A stretch of 64,000 nt of DNA from Nectonema munidae. Taxonomy: Eukaryota > Nematomorpha > Nectonematoida > Nectonematidae. The DNA lies in assembly GCA_030549495.1 (NCBI GenBank), contig JAUIRK010000312.1:248001-312000 (forward strand), in the 5' to 3' direction. The notes under the pieces were generated by a model. The model was not told where the DNA came from. It saw only the letters and a program-made list of their open reading frames with translations, and did not search any database. Positions within the stretch are counted from its first letter, which is position 1; each line of letters starts with the position of its first letter. Below, piece by piece: positions 12,701 through 27,700 of the stretch. The position numbers and the translations under genes are program-made.

Positions 12701-15700
12701 TTTTCGGCGCCTTTGGATCTAGAATGTGAATCTGTTTTGAAAATCTTGAAACATGGCAATGCACCCACGATCAAAGGCCCAAATAAATTTGGGGAGCTGT
12801 CATGTTACTCACTGGCCGCGAAACCAAAATTTTATTAAGGAAATCTTGCCAAAATTGACAGATTTAGCGTCCTTTTTATGTGCTTCTTTACTTATCCTAT
12901 AGAGTAGCAATCCACCTAGAACAATCATTTCATGCTTTCTGGTCCCTAAAGCAAACGGTAAAACAGGCCTGGTGGCCAACTATATCGCATCTTTAAAACA
13001 CCTATTTTGAAATTAGTATCTCCCTTTGAGCTTTAATTTACCTCAGAAGAATATAAATGATCTATTAGATTATACATCAAAGATTCATGGCATTAAATTA
13101 ACTGAATGTTGCCAGAACGTTTTCATAATCCAAGTCAGACCTAAGGAATCACTGGGTTTTTTCGCCAGGGGTCCTATAAAGGGTATTATGACTTCTTAAA
13201 AAGATTCCAAGAAAAGAAGATTGGAATCATTCTTTATCTGGATGACTTTTTGTTCTAGACACTTCAGAGAAGGAAAATTTCAAATCATCTTAGTTAAATC
13301 TTATAACACCTAAATAGGCAAGTTCTCAGAATTTTTATTTTGCAAATTTTAGGTATTTATGTTTAGAAAAATATTTTTTCTTCTGAATTATAAACTTTTA
13401 TCATTATTGTCTGAAAATATTAAATTATAGATCTTACTTAATTTATGTACAAAAGAGGGGCGCAGAAAGACCAAATGTCACATTTTTTTTTGAAAAGGAA
13501 AATTTTGTATTTACTCAAATTTTCCAATAGAATAAATTTTTTATAATAATAACGTACACAAATGAAGAAAAATAAAAGATCTTGAGTTGAAATACCCATC
13601 TGGCTCAAAGAAGAATGCCAGCCCTGTTCTAATACAATTGGAATATCTACAATAGGTGATATTAAAAAAAGAAAATTAAATTCCTTCGCATATTCACGAA
13701 TTAAAATGTCAGAAATGACATAACCATTAACAAAAAAAATACTAACACAAAATTAATAGCTTTTGTCATAGTACACAACACATCTGAAAGCAGTCATTCA
13801 TTTTGTAAGATTATTCTTTAATGATAAATTATTTAAGTGCGAAGCTTAGAAGAGTGGGTGTCGCTGAAAATTTTGGCCTGGGCCCAAATTTTTACTCTGG
13901 GGCGCCCCATAGATATGGAACTGCGAGAGTGCTGGGAAGGCATAACGATTTTCTTTCTTGAGTCTTTGAAGAAATTAAATATATCTTGGTGATATGCAAA
14001 TAAAAATTATTATTAATTTAAAAACACTATACCCTTATTTTGGAATATTGGGCGTGGTTTAGACAAATTCAGGAGTAAAAATATGAAATTTTAGTACGTG
14101 TGTTTCCTTGAGAAAGGGAGCACACTTAGATTTGGTGGAATAAATGAATAAGAATAAATAACCTTTAGCAAATGCTTCATTTCCCTTCGTCTTTTCTTGC
14201 AAAGATAATTCAGGGTTTATGTAGGCTTTGCGCTCTCTCTCACGCTTTTCTTTCTTTAACTAAAAAAAGCAAAGAGAATGATATATTCGTGTATAGGGAG
14301 CGCACATTCACCCCCCCCCCCCCCTTAAAAAAGAAATAACTTGTTATTATAAACAATCTGGTCAAAAATATAGTGTAACTTTCTGAACAAAAGATACGAT
14401 AATTTTAATGCTTTAATGCAGTTTTTAGAGGCGTATTCAGAAATCATCATACAGGCGCGAAGTACAATTCGTTTCCAAAAGGAAGCGAATTCATCTCTAA
14501 ATACAACATTATTTGGAGCATGGGTGGGTGGCAACCTTTGTTCAGATGTGGTGGGCCAGATTATGTTTTCAAGCCTGGCAAGGGCCAGAAGCACTAATTA
14601 TAGATATGTACGCAACACACTTATACTTGCATATTAGTTTGTAGGTTGCGTGAGTAAGGTTGGTTAGATACTAGGTTTCCATAACTCAAGGTCTTGGTTT
14701 CGATTCCGTAACAAGCCTATTTTCTCATAGTTCGATACAAGCGGTGCACTTGTGCTTGCCTTTACTTTCATATTACTTTGCAATCTATCTATGCTTTGCT
14801 TTATATAGAAAGATTAAGAACGCAAAATTATTTATTCAAAACAATTTATTGATTGAAACGCAAAGTGTGTTAATTTTATAATGACAAATGAGAAAAATTG
14901 TAACAAAACTTCATTCTAATGCAAAATTTTGGCTTGTGTTTCTTCACTTGTGTCTCAATATTTGGTTAAATGCTAGAGGCGGCGCTACTCTTAGATTATC
15001 TATCAGCCTTGATCTTGTTTTTGCGCATTTCATTTTCGTTTCTCAAATAGTGGCATTTTTTTCTTGCAAAATCTATGATTTTGGGGAGCTAAAAGGTTTC
15101 TGCAGGTCGGATAAAAAGCTTTGGTGCGCCTGATTTGGCCCGCGGGCCGTAGGTTGTCCAATGCATCTAAAGGGAGTGGTAGGTGGTATTTGCTGAATTG
15201 GTCATGGTCTATTGGCGTAAATCGCCGCGACAATATTTATATACAAATTTTTATAACGCCTTACTTGATTAACTTTCTTCACGATATCAGGATTCCTGTG
15301 TTCAGTCAGAGATTTTTCAAAGAACATCACTGCATTATCCAAGTCTTCAAGCTTCACGTATGAATTTGCTATGCGCGCATAAGCTCTTAGTATCAAAAAT
15401 AAAACAAGTGTTAAACAGAGTTAAGAGTAGCTTTAAAAAATAAAAATAGTATCTAGAAAGGGTTTTAAAAAAGTTTCATTGATGACAGAGCTGCAATAAA
15501 AGTTCCAAAATGAAATTACGTAGAAAGAAAGGGCGTTAGTAGTGTGTGAAGCAGTCCTTTTCTATTGGTGTGCCGCGACACATAGGGCCGCTTGGAGATT
15601 GATTGAAGGGTGGTGGTGGTGGTTTGCCACAAAAATATTTATTATCACATTGCACGTATTACTTTTCATTGGTTTAAAATATTTTTCCGCTTTGAAAGAC

Positions 15701-18700
15701 TTTCCACTTAAGCACTTTTTTACATAAAAATAGTATTATTAGAGGAATAAGTGTTTCATAATCAAATAAATATGATATGATAAAACATGAAGTTTGAATT
15801 TTTGTGTCCATAGTTATTAATTTTTCAAATTTTCGCAATAAAATTAAAATCTAAAAAAGTAGAGTTAATCAAAATATGCCAATAGTTATATTTTTTGCAA
15901 TTTTATTAATTTGAGTTTCCAAAGTTAGAAAATTTAGGAACCACAGCTCTAAAGTTAGATAAAAATTAGCGAAACAACGATACCATTCAAACATAGTGAT
16001 AAAAATTGGCGAAACAACGATACCATTCAAACATAGTGAATAAAAGCTTCTCTAGTCCTACAAAATTTTGAATATATTTCATAAAACCTTGATAATAAGT
16101 CAGTCTATCGAGAGAAATCAATAAAACCAAAACCTGTGAGAAAATTTGACACAATAATAATCTTTCAGAATATTGGTATTTTTGCGTTTATTAGCTTTGA
16201 ACTCGTTTTCTCTAATTTTGTAAAGGGTTTCTGCCGTAACTTAGAAAAAATTAAAAGATAAGTTTACAGAGATTTTACTGACTTTCTGGAAAAAAAGTAA
16301 AAATAGGTTTTTGGTTAATTTTCAAAAAATCGCTATTTTAAAGAAACTTGAGTGCTTTCAATTTTTATAGAGAATTCAAATCGCACCTTTAAAGAAACGT
16401 GAGTTTCAGAATCATTCTAAAATTATCTCAATACAGTTGGCTATTACTAGTCAGACATGACTGGGACATGGGTGGTTGGGTGTCAATTTAGACATTTATC
16501 AGGTTAATACACAAAAGCAATTCCTCCTACAATTAAAATATCCAAATAAATTATTAAAATTAACAACTAGCTTAATAACGAAAAAAGAATTATCAAATGA
16601 ATTGAGATTAAATATTAATTGAAATACAGAAAACCCCATTGCTACACTGGTACATTATAATTCCGTTGATTTAGAGAAGAAATTTCAAAACATTTATTTA
16701 TGCGTGTTAGCCAAAAGTGTTGTAGATTTTATTAATTTCCGGACTAATGATAGCAAACGTAGATAAACTCTAACATATCTGAAATCAAGGTTTCTAATCA
16801 CAATCTAAGCAATATTCTCACTCGTATGTACATAAAATGGAAGATAAAAAGGGCATAGAGCTGTGTATTGTTTTTTTTACTAGACGATCAATAACAAAAA
16901 GCTTTAACATTCTTTTGAAGCAAGAGACAGTTTGTATTCCTTAAAGTTACTACGTTGAAAATATGTCATCAGTTTTACAGATACTGTCTCAGCCAGTTAG
17001 GGTCTAGACTCTAGACGGATATTACAATTATGGAAAGAAGATTATGATTTTTGCTTATAACCGAGGCATAAGTCGACCTCTAAAATACAGAACTCGCTTA
17101 AATTATCGGCTAGCCCAAGCAGCAGTGTAAAAGTTACCATATATAAAAAACCGGGCATTAATTAAAGACTACCGATATGTTATTACAAATGCTGTTCTAC
17201 TTACAATATGAAATAATATATAAGGTAGTATTAGCATAAATCTCTATAGTTAAAAAATCTCTATTTACATTAGTAGCTGCATGTATTTACATCGGTAGTT
17301 ACCGCACCGAGGCTGTCGTCGGTATTAGCCTACGGTTAGGCCTGGTTTCCTGCACCAATATGCCACAAGATTTAAAGGTTTGCTTTTTGTTACTATTATA
17401 TAAGTAGACCCTCAATTTTGGGCCGATTTTGTGGGCTAAAAGGTCGACTTATACACCGAAATATACGGTACTTAATTTTGTTTCTCCATTCATTCCTATT
17501 CGGTTCATCTCTTACTTCGAGTCCTCTTTTTTCATGTTTTCACTACTTACCCCAACTAATTTTTGGTCTACCTCAGCGCTTGCCCTCTATTTTTCCTTCA
17601 TATATTTTCGTAATAAGCTCTCCTCCGTTCTTCCTTTTATGTGCCCAAACCATCTGTCTTTGTTTTTCAATTACTACATTAATTTCATTTACATCACATA
17701 GCTTTCTTAAATTATCGTTTCTAATTTTTGATTTTAACATAAGTCTCAAACATCCTTATTTTTGTACTATTTAGTCTTCTTTTTTCTATTTCTTTCAAAG
17801 GCCAGCTTTGACTTCCATACAATAAACTAGAACTCAAACAGCTTTTATATAAATAGCCTCTTAATTTTAATGAAAAGCTGTTACAGCATAAAATACTACT
17901 TAAAGATTTAAATCTTTTCCAATCAGATATGATCCTATGCTCTAATGAATCTTCAATGCCACCTATGTTGTTTAAAACTTGGCCTTAAATAACAAAATTG
18001 CTTAATTCTTTCTTTCATTGTATCCTCTACCACACTATTCTCTCTTCTTCCCAAAAGTTAGTGGATTTACACTTAAACAACTGCTATATTTAAAAGTTGA
18101 AAATGTAAACAAACTTCCTTTAATATTAGAACATCTGTTAGGTAGCCACTTATTAGAGCTTACACAAAAATTAAAATTTACGACAAACTTCACAAGGATG
18201 TATATGTGAATTTACAACTTTTGCCTTCAAATTATCGCATACCTCATTCATCCAATTAGTTTTATGCATGCTTATTTTTAACCTTTTTTCTCTAGCGTTT
18301 CTTTCCAAATACGTATTATATTTTTCAATTCTTTAGCAGAATTTGAGACTAAAGCTATATCGTCGACATATAAAATCTCACTCATATCTTCTTTAACTAT
18401 ATCTTTAAGAATTTCATCAATCTTTTTTCTGAAAGAGCATAAAAGAAACAAGATTATACTTGGCAATAAGTTTAAAATCGGCTAGGGATTCTTTTCCAAC
18501 CTCAATTCCTTTTTTACAGATTTCAATGCACCCATTATAGTCGGCTTGTTCAAAGAAAACAGCTAAAAAAAAGGTAAAACAAATTGAGAAATTAAAAAAA
18601 ACTGAATTAAGGTTTTTACCAGCTTTGTTAGTGTAAAAAGTGATATTTTTTGGATCGAATGAAATGGCCTCATCGTAGTGCTTGTGTGCCGTTTCAAAGT

Positions 18701-21700
18701 CTTTCACTTTGTAAGCTTCATTCCCCAGATCTTTGCTTTGAAGAGCCTGAAAATAAATAAAAACATTGATGTAAAGAACAGCGAGCATTGGAGTCTAAGA
18801 TATATTTTCTGTTTTTGTAGTCGAATTAACGAGTTAACGCCCTGAGTCGACTCTACAAATTATAAATCCTTTTTAATACAAATCATCTGATTAATCTGGT
18901 CTTTAGCGAAAAAAAATACGTACTCCAATTTAGAACGCATATATATATAGTTTTGTTTTTGGAAAATTTTTTTGTGTATCACCAAAATCAATATAAAAAA
19001 TGCAACTGTAATAATATATTCTCAGGAGTGCCAATCATTTTTAATGCTATAAAATATCCATATGTCAATGATTTATAACAAGACTATTTTTTCTATTACA
19101 TGCAATTCTTGGCTGAGTAAAGTGTTCTAAATGCCTGACTTTGGTACTACAGGTTTTTTGTCTTGAATCCAAAATCAAACGTTCTTTTCTCATATTTCGA
19201 TACGAAAAGTTCAATTGGCCTATCGATGAAAACACTGAACATACCCTTATGCCCGGACTAATGAAAACGGAGATAATTTCATCGTAAATCGAACATTCAT
19301 AAGTTAAGGGATCTATTATTGCTTCATAGCGTTGGTATAAAAGAATGAAATGGCGTAGTTGTTGCGGGAAACTGGTTGACCCCGACTCTTTGGGAACAAT
19401 AACCAGGCCTAGAAGGCAAAATGGATGATGATGATGAGCGTTGGTATAAATCAATGATTTTCAAGGATAAATCAAAGTCTTCAGAAAAATATTTTAAATG
19501 TGATAAATCATGCAAAAAGTAAATTTAAAAAAAACATTAAAACTTTTTTTTGAGTTCAAAATTTTGACAATTTGGAGTTTCAAAGATTCTTACCTGAACC
19601 ATACTCTAAAATTAGTTCGAAGACAATTTATGATATATAAATAAAAAATTTCTTCTTCAAATGAAAATATTATTGAGCGTATAGAATACTTCGATGACTG
19701 TCGCTAATCATTATGAATACGGAATTATAATTAATTTATAATCTAGTCTAGTGCAATGGTTCACAAAATCGAAGTTTAAATTCGCTTTGTTAAAATAAAT
19801 GATATTAGATTCCGTACTCTTTGCACTTCCATAAGTTCAATGATTCACTGAACTCCTTTCATAATCACAAAAAGAACTATTTAAAATATGATACTACCAT
19901 TATTTTCAAAGTTATAGCTATATCGTTTTTTAAGGATTTCAAGCTATTCTTGTGAAATTTAGATATTAAAGATTCGCTTTCTGCTAGTATTATCAAAACA
20001 CTCCGGTAACTTTGTGAAAGAATCAGAGTATGGCGAAATATTAATAAAACCTGCAAAAAATCAAGCATTAACATCTTTCTAATACAGTAATCCACTTATT
20101 CGCGAGTTTGCTCTGCATGGAAAAAGAAAGGCTTGCCTACAATTGCGTAATATTTTTGAGTCTTCCTGTAGCTTTCCTGAGTTCTAATAGCACTCTTCCC
20201 TCTATCGTCCTGTGAAATGCAAGAGTCCTTCTGCTAGTTTGGCTTTCAAGGTATCTTTTAATTTTTAATAGCCTTCACAATCGTATTCATTACTTCTCTG
20301 GTCTTTCCTGATTCCTTCCACCATTTCCTGAACATTCTACGTATGCTTTGGTAGCTACAATATTTTTTTATATTCGGATACAGGTGTAGATTTTAAAATT
20401 AATGTGGATGATATACAGTTATGGATATGCAATACATGACAAATACAGAGTATATATAAAGTTTTCAAAAAAAATTGTTGAACAAGTTGTCAGGTAACTC
20501 ATCAGATAACATATCGCCTATTCAAAATTAGAGATGCTTCGGATGTGAAATTTTTTGTATGCGCAGATGCGGATATAAAATTTGACATCCTAGCGGATAT
20601 CGTAATTGCTGTTCTAAGCAAAAGCACGTTTTATGCTTCTTAAGAATTTAGAAAAAAGATGTCAATGTATATTTTATGTTATCATAAAGATGTACTGTAC
20701 TTATCATAAAAACATTGTATAACGCACAAATTGAGAAATTCCGAAAAAAACTTTGCGATATAATAGAAAAAGGGAAAATATTTGAAAATTGCGGATGCGG
20801 ATGTTATTGCGAATAATGAGACCCAAATGATGCGCGGATGAGAAGATTAAGAGAGTGTTAAAATATTTGCGGATATCTGTTACATCTCTATCCAAAATGG
20901 CCAGTTAAAATATTATAAAATGTATATTATTCAAGCAATACAAATACATAGTATGATTCAAAGATTACTGAGTTAAGAGAACATAAATAATGAATGAAGA
21001 AATCTACCTTCTTTTGTTCATCGGTCAGAGTTTCCTTTTTTTCAAAAGTAGCGGAAGACTTCTTTTCATTAGATGTGTTGTGATTATTTGTTGTTGAATC
21101 GGGTTTGGGAGCAGGCTCTTTCATATCTTCAGGATTTACCGTGTCAAAATTCACTCCAAGTAAAACAGAGAGAGTTGTTAAAAATCTTGGATCTGAAAGC
21201 GACCTTTAAAAATCCATTTTTTTTAAAAAAATCGTCTTTTGGTACGCTACTGACTATACACATTATTTTTCGAAATAGTCATTTATATGTTATTAGAAAT
21301 TTAATTGTAGTAAACGTTATCAAAAAACATAATTTCTACACAAATCTCCCCGTTTATTTAGATGAAGGCATTGTTTAGCGCCTTCATACGTTTATGGCTT
21401 TGCTAGGTAGTGTCTAAAACCTTTTGAGGTTTTAGAAGATATATCCTCATATCAAATAAATGAATATATGAGCACATTGATAGTTAACATGTTAGGTCTT
21501 TTAGAGTTTATGATGATTCCAAACTGATATTGATTAGTAGTTATAAACAAATAATATGTGATTTGAAGAGATGGTACAAAATATGCATCTTTAGATTTCA
21601 TATAAAAGCATCATTTAGTTTACAACAATCAAATGAGTTAAAGCTTTTTCTAACTAACTCTTCATCACTAAAGTAACGACATGGAAACTTTGTTTTGTAT

Positions 21701-24700
21701 AAAACGGAGGCATTAATTTCACAAAAAGTAGAAATTTATTAGAATTCTTAATTAAAATGAGAAAGGTTAATTTGAAATTTGTATACCCACTCATCGCTTT
21801 AGGGTCGGTTTGAAGACGCCGAATCAAGTTCAAGTAATCTGGTTGATTCAAAAATTGACGCGTTCTAGGATCTGATTGAAGTTTCGCCCAAATATCCGGA
21901 GATTTAAACATGTTTGTGGGATCAAAGTTTTTATCGCTTTCTTGCTCTAAAACACAAAATAACAGTGGAGAAACTTTGGTGGTAGTGGCAGTACAAAGCG
22001 GTCCACTCATTGAAAATGTAGGATATATATCATGAAATGTACTAGCGTCTTTTTGCGATCTATTACAAAACTCTGTAATAGCAAGTATTCTTTACTTAAA
22101 TCTGGCATAGACAGGTAGCAAGTGATTTTTACATGGTCCTGCACTAAATTGTGGAAAGTTTTATGTAACTTTATATGTAACGCATAGATATAGAAGGGAA
22201 TGCACGGATAAATTGCGTGTGGTTAGTCCATAGACAAGGATGATCAAATATAAACTAAAATATTAAGCTTGGCATCTGAAGTATAAAGATTGTTTCAGAA
22301 AATACGCTTATATTCTTTTAAAATTTTTAAACTAACATCTCATCGTGATAATAGAACATTCATTTTGCGTGCAAATGGATACAGGCATGCACGCAGGAAA
22401 CTATATATCCAGTAAAACCTGTCTTAGCGGTCACCTTCACAGAGCATTACAGAACTTACAGACTAAATTGTAAAAAGCCCCATGACTGACCGCAAGAGAC
22501 AGGGTTTACTGTATATACTTATCAAAAGATAATACAAAAAATTAGTCGAGATGCTTTGAAAATTTTTGAATCAGTGTGAGAGTCTGATTCAGCCATCAAA
22601 ATAATGCTTATGTGAATTTTAAGAAACTTGGATATACGTATAGTAAGCTGCTTTAAACCATCTTTCAATAGTTGGCTATCAGGATCGATTAGCAATCCTT
22701 CGTCAAAGACCTTTTTGGCTTCTTCAAATCTTTGCAGGTAGGTCAAGGCAGTTGCTTTTCGTGAATATCCCTAAAAGTATATCATTACATTTAGGTAGTT
22801 TGATATTGATAGAAACTTCAGAATTGGAGTAGCACAAGGCATTGAACATTATAATTATTTGAACATTTTTTAATGTGTATAAAAAGCCATTCCTACGCCA
22901 CCAACTCTCCAAGTGAAAATAATACACTTGATTTCCTCAATATAAATAGTATATACAACTATTGAGGATACACGCTAAACACTACAAAAATATAGTTTAC
23001 ACAGTGTATGCATATCAGTATACATGTCGTAAAAGCCACGCAAAAGACCATAAGGCGCCTGCAGAATCTTCTGCCAATGATTATACATTTAATATGGCGA
23101 TAATTTGTTCTGGTAGTGTTGGAGTCATAACTTGCTTTAAATTGGCAAGATAAAACCGTTAAATTAAATATTATTTTGTTACAAGAATGTCAACTTTATA
23201 AAATTAGGATAGGCATTGGTGAAAACAATCGGAACGCCACATCCCTATCAAATACTCGTTTTTTGACCGATTTTCATTACGCTTATCTTAAAAAATACCG
23301 GCGGTGATTGTGAAACGATAACGATGTCAATACTTGAAAAAATGGGGAGAATGCGGTGTTTGTGATTTTAGACTGGCAGGCATAAATTGGAAAAAGCTAC
23401 TGACTGCTCAGAAGAATAGAGTGCATGATCATTTGAAGAGACGTGTGTTAGTGACCGGTTGCATGTGAGTGATGATTATGCATGCATATAAACTGGCAGG
23501 TGTAACTTTAAAAATGGTAGGTGTATTGTGATAAAATTGAAATCGTAGAATCTCGAAACGTAATGCATCTAATGGCACGAGTGAAGACGCCTTTGGGGAA
23601 TACACTCGCAACTGAAATCAGGGTAGCGAACTTGGGGCTGAAAATATATGTCTTAGAATGAGAGGCTTTGTGCTGTTGTTTGTATACCAAAAAGGAAGCG
23701 AAGAATACGCTTTTCTCAAAGTAATACCATATCTAAAATTTGCTGAATTATTTGAACAAAATAAGTGTCATTTTACTCTTCCTGTTCGGCTCAGGAAATT
23801 TGGGAATAAACGAAAAAATAGAGGATCCTGATTAAACAAAAATAAGCAGATTAACCGAAATACAAACGTCACCTATAGGTGAGACCTTTTAAATAAAATC
23901 GTCTGTGTTTATGAATGCCTTTTAATACAAATCTTCTGCTTTACATTAGATATCGTCTGAACGTAAATGGGTTAGGCGAATCCGTAGCGAATATTTGATA
24001 GGGCTAACCCGTTAACGACCAGAATAATCAGACGATATCTAATGTAAAGCAGAAGATTTGTATTAAAGAGCTTTGATAAACGCAGACAATTTTATTTTTG
24101 TAAAGTCGACTATAGTCGACATGGGCGTTAACGGGTTAAGATGATTGCAATGAAAAAACACATTTGTTTATGACGCAGAAAAAATCCTATCGCACCAGAA
24201 CAAAAATATTTCGGTGTCTGAGTCCGGTTTCGACTTTACCTACGTCTTTGCCAATTTTTTTTCAAGTGTTGTAACACTGCTTTTGGTACATAACCAATAT
24301 ATAAATACATTTCAGTTGCAAAAATAGTTGATAAATTAGTAATCCCTTCTTGGACAAGAAGAGAATAACATATTCTTAGGAATAAAAATGAAAAGCAAGA
24401 TAAATCCTTATTTCTGACTCCTCTTTTTAAGTTTTGTTGACTCTATGGAAGTAAATTGGATTAGTGTGATCTATTATTTTCAAACCTTAAACTTATATTT
24501 TTAGGCCATAATAACGCCTTCCAACTCCTTGGTAGTCATTAAAATTTGAGAGAAGTGCTAATATTAAACTTTGTATTGAGCATTAAAAACAGAATAAACT
24601 AACTTAGAGTAAAAATCAAATTACTGGCCGGAGCCAGATTTGTGGTATTACTGATCCAGTTCATGTTTGAAAATTACTAGGGCTCCATCGGTTCCGAAAC

Positions 24701-27700
24701 CCTGATTGTGTAGCGCATAACATGATCTAATATCCTACAAAAAAAATTTTTTTCAAGTAAACCGCTTAAATTTTACTATTTGATCTTTTTTTTTTATACA
24801 TTTTTAGGAAAACAACTGAACCATATTCATTCACATTAAGCATGTTAAAATTCACAAACCAAAAAAGTAGTAAAAAAGAGCCACTTCAAAAAACAGCATA
24901 TTTAACATTCATTATATTTTTTATAAAAAAAAAAGTTAAAATGTAAGTGAACCTTACGTTTTATGCAAATGGCTTTCATCAAATTTGAGGAATTTTTGAT
25001 CTATACTATTCTCCAAAATATATGTGTTTTATTGAATCAAAAAAATTTAGTTTCTTTTATAAATATTTTTGAAACAAATTTTAGAATGTAGTTTAAAATT
25101 TTCACCATTATTTAGACTAAATAAAAAACTAAGCCCAATTATAAATAGGAATTATGTTTCAGAGATTTTTATAAAAGCTTAGCTTTCCAACCCATCACCT
25201 AAAGGCTAGGATCCTGTAATACTAACTTTACAAATTAGTAGCCTATATACACTTGTTGATGGACACCTGCTTTAAGCGACAAAGAATAGGATATAGTATT
25301 TTGCTTATTTTCCACTCCTCCCATGCACACAGAACAACAGACCAAATTTCAGAGAATTTTAGGCGGAACTTAGAGAGGGTAGTTATGCGGGTAAGAATTA
25401 CAGCTGGTGAAGTTATTAACAATTTAATATGATTTAACATATGTGCTATATATATTTATAATCGTTGTAAAAAATTACAATTCCTCATTTTGCAATTAGG
25501 TCTTACCATACTCATACTTACTGTAAATACTAAATACCCAGATACAACAAACACCTGTTTGGAAGACACATGTGTCTCTTGAAGTAAAAAATCATAAAAA
25601 ACAAACAAACGTCTTTTATAGTAGTGTTTTTTTCCCGTTTGTTGAGATACTGCACTAATTTTTGATCACAGGAATAGGTAAAGGCACAGTAGGGTGTTTT
25701 CATAGAGAAGGCATAATTGCGCAAATTATATCGAACTATTTTTAAGAAAGTAAGCTATGATGTAAGATCGAACCCAAAAAACCCTGTATCTAACGAACTT
25801 TACTCACGCCCTTCAGGGTTATATTTACTTCCTGGGATTTATCAAAGCTAAGTATGTTATTCTGCATTTTTTAATACTTCCGTAAAAAATTATTGCGACT
25901 CTGATTTTAAAAATATTTTTATTCATAATTGTTAGATTAAAAAATAAATTGACAGACACTGTTTTTTAGTGGCCAACGTGGCAAAAACGCAACACAAAAC
26001 ATATTTATCATTTTGGTATAGGGTTGTTTTTTGCATTTCAAAGAAAAAGGCTGAAAAATTAAATAAAATTGAAGAATGAACTTTTTTATTGAACAAATAC
26101 CTTGTAAATGAACAAAAATCACTTTATGAGTAGAGAGTTTTTGGAAAATATTTTTGAACCAAATACTTTTGAAGAAATAATTTGGGATTACTTTACTTCT
26201 TGAATGCTATTGTTTTGGCTTAGATAAAAAGGTTGTAGATAATGATTTGAAAGTCTTTTTGAAAACAATGTAAAAAAGACACACCATTTTAATAAACCAT
26301 GTTGAAGAAAATAGATCAAACATTTTGCGTTGCAACATAAAGCACAAGCGTTAAGCATAATGTTTATTGGAAATTTACTTTTTAATTCAAATTTCTAATT
26401 ACTCAAATTTTTGAAACAAGATTACAAGATAGTTGATTCCTAGGAAACCTGGAACTAATAATTTTAAGACAAACAAATGGGAAAAAGTAAAAATGAAAAA
26501 AAAGACTTGCGATTTTTGGAAAGAGGGTGAAAGTAATGTTGGTTAGATACTGGGTTTCGATAACTCAAGGTCTTGGGTTCGATCCCGCACCAAGCCTACT
26601 TTCCTCATAGTTCGGTACAAACAGCGCACTTGTCCTTCTAGATGAAAACACAACACGGTCCTTTACTTTTATCCGCCACTGTCAAGGCGAATATGTAAAG
26701 TATGCCTTATGAGCCTTGAATATGCCAAACATGTCCTGTGCAAAGAAAATGTATGCTTTCATTAATATTCATGAGGGCCCGTCAGCAAGAAAGTCAAATT
26801 GATTCGGTCAGGTTAAAAGGATAGTTAATTAATTAATTGTTTCTATATTGTCCGTGCTACGAACTTTCAGCGAAATATTCTGGCTATTGAATTTACATAG
26901 TTGCATGTAATAAATGATCTCCTGGTAAAAAAACCAATATAATAATTCTTCCTATATCTTAACTAAATATTTTTACCCATCTCTGAAAGTTTGTAACATA
27001 AATTTGTTGCAGAGTTTAATTCAGTAAGTAGAGTAACTTCTTGCATACATTTTATAACTTACAAGGAATTATATTTAATATAGGATTATTATACTAAGGT
27101 ATTACAAATCATAAATATAAAACATTTTGAATACAAAAACTTTACGTATTTGTATTTTCAAAAAATGGCTGGAGTAATCAAAAATATAAACTGAGGATTA
27201 CTTTAGGCCATTCTTTCTTCAGGGAAATGGTTTTTTCCGCATCTTCCAAAGATAAATCATACTTGCCTAGTTTGGCATAGGCTGCAGACCTATTGCTGTA
27301 AAGGATGTGATTGGTTCCATCTAGCTCAATAGCTTCCGTATAGAATTTAATAGCTTCTTTATTCTTATTTTCATTCAAAGCTTGATTACCTTTACTTTTA
27401 AGATTTTCAACTTCTTTCTTAATATAAATAAATCACATAAATCAGATAAAACCGAGATAAATGTTAGTGTTTGATTTCGATTTTATAGAAAACTTATCCC
27501 TCAGATACAGTATTCATTCTGAGATTTTAGGGAATTAACTTTTAGGGGACACGCTCCTACAAATTTCGGATGATGTATGAGTTACGGTTCGAAGTAGGAC
27601 TGAGTCAGAGCCAAGGAATCTGAAAGTATTAATATCCTAGTAATGACTTTTCTGTTTATAAAATAGAATGCACTTTGAAATCTGTAAATAATTGATTCAA

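Noticed and set aside
8562-13485. Inverted pair as terminal repeats of one large element
   Set aside because: Four STIP1 exons in correct order lie between the arms, so the pair more likely represents two insertions.
17418-17774. Plus-strand 118-codon frame rich in S/F/L
   Set aside because: It is the antisense shadow of the minus-strand LINE remnant; its F/S/L richness mirrors the K/E/R coding strand.
3717-26665. Functional tRNA genes, because of A/B-box matches
   Set aside because: The copies share a non-tRNA 3' part, lack a foldable acceptor stem and recur as a dispersed family, so they are SINEs.
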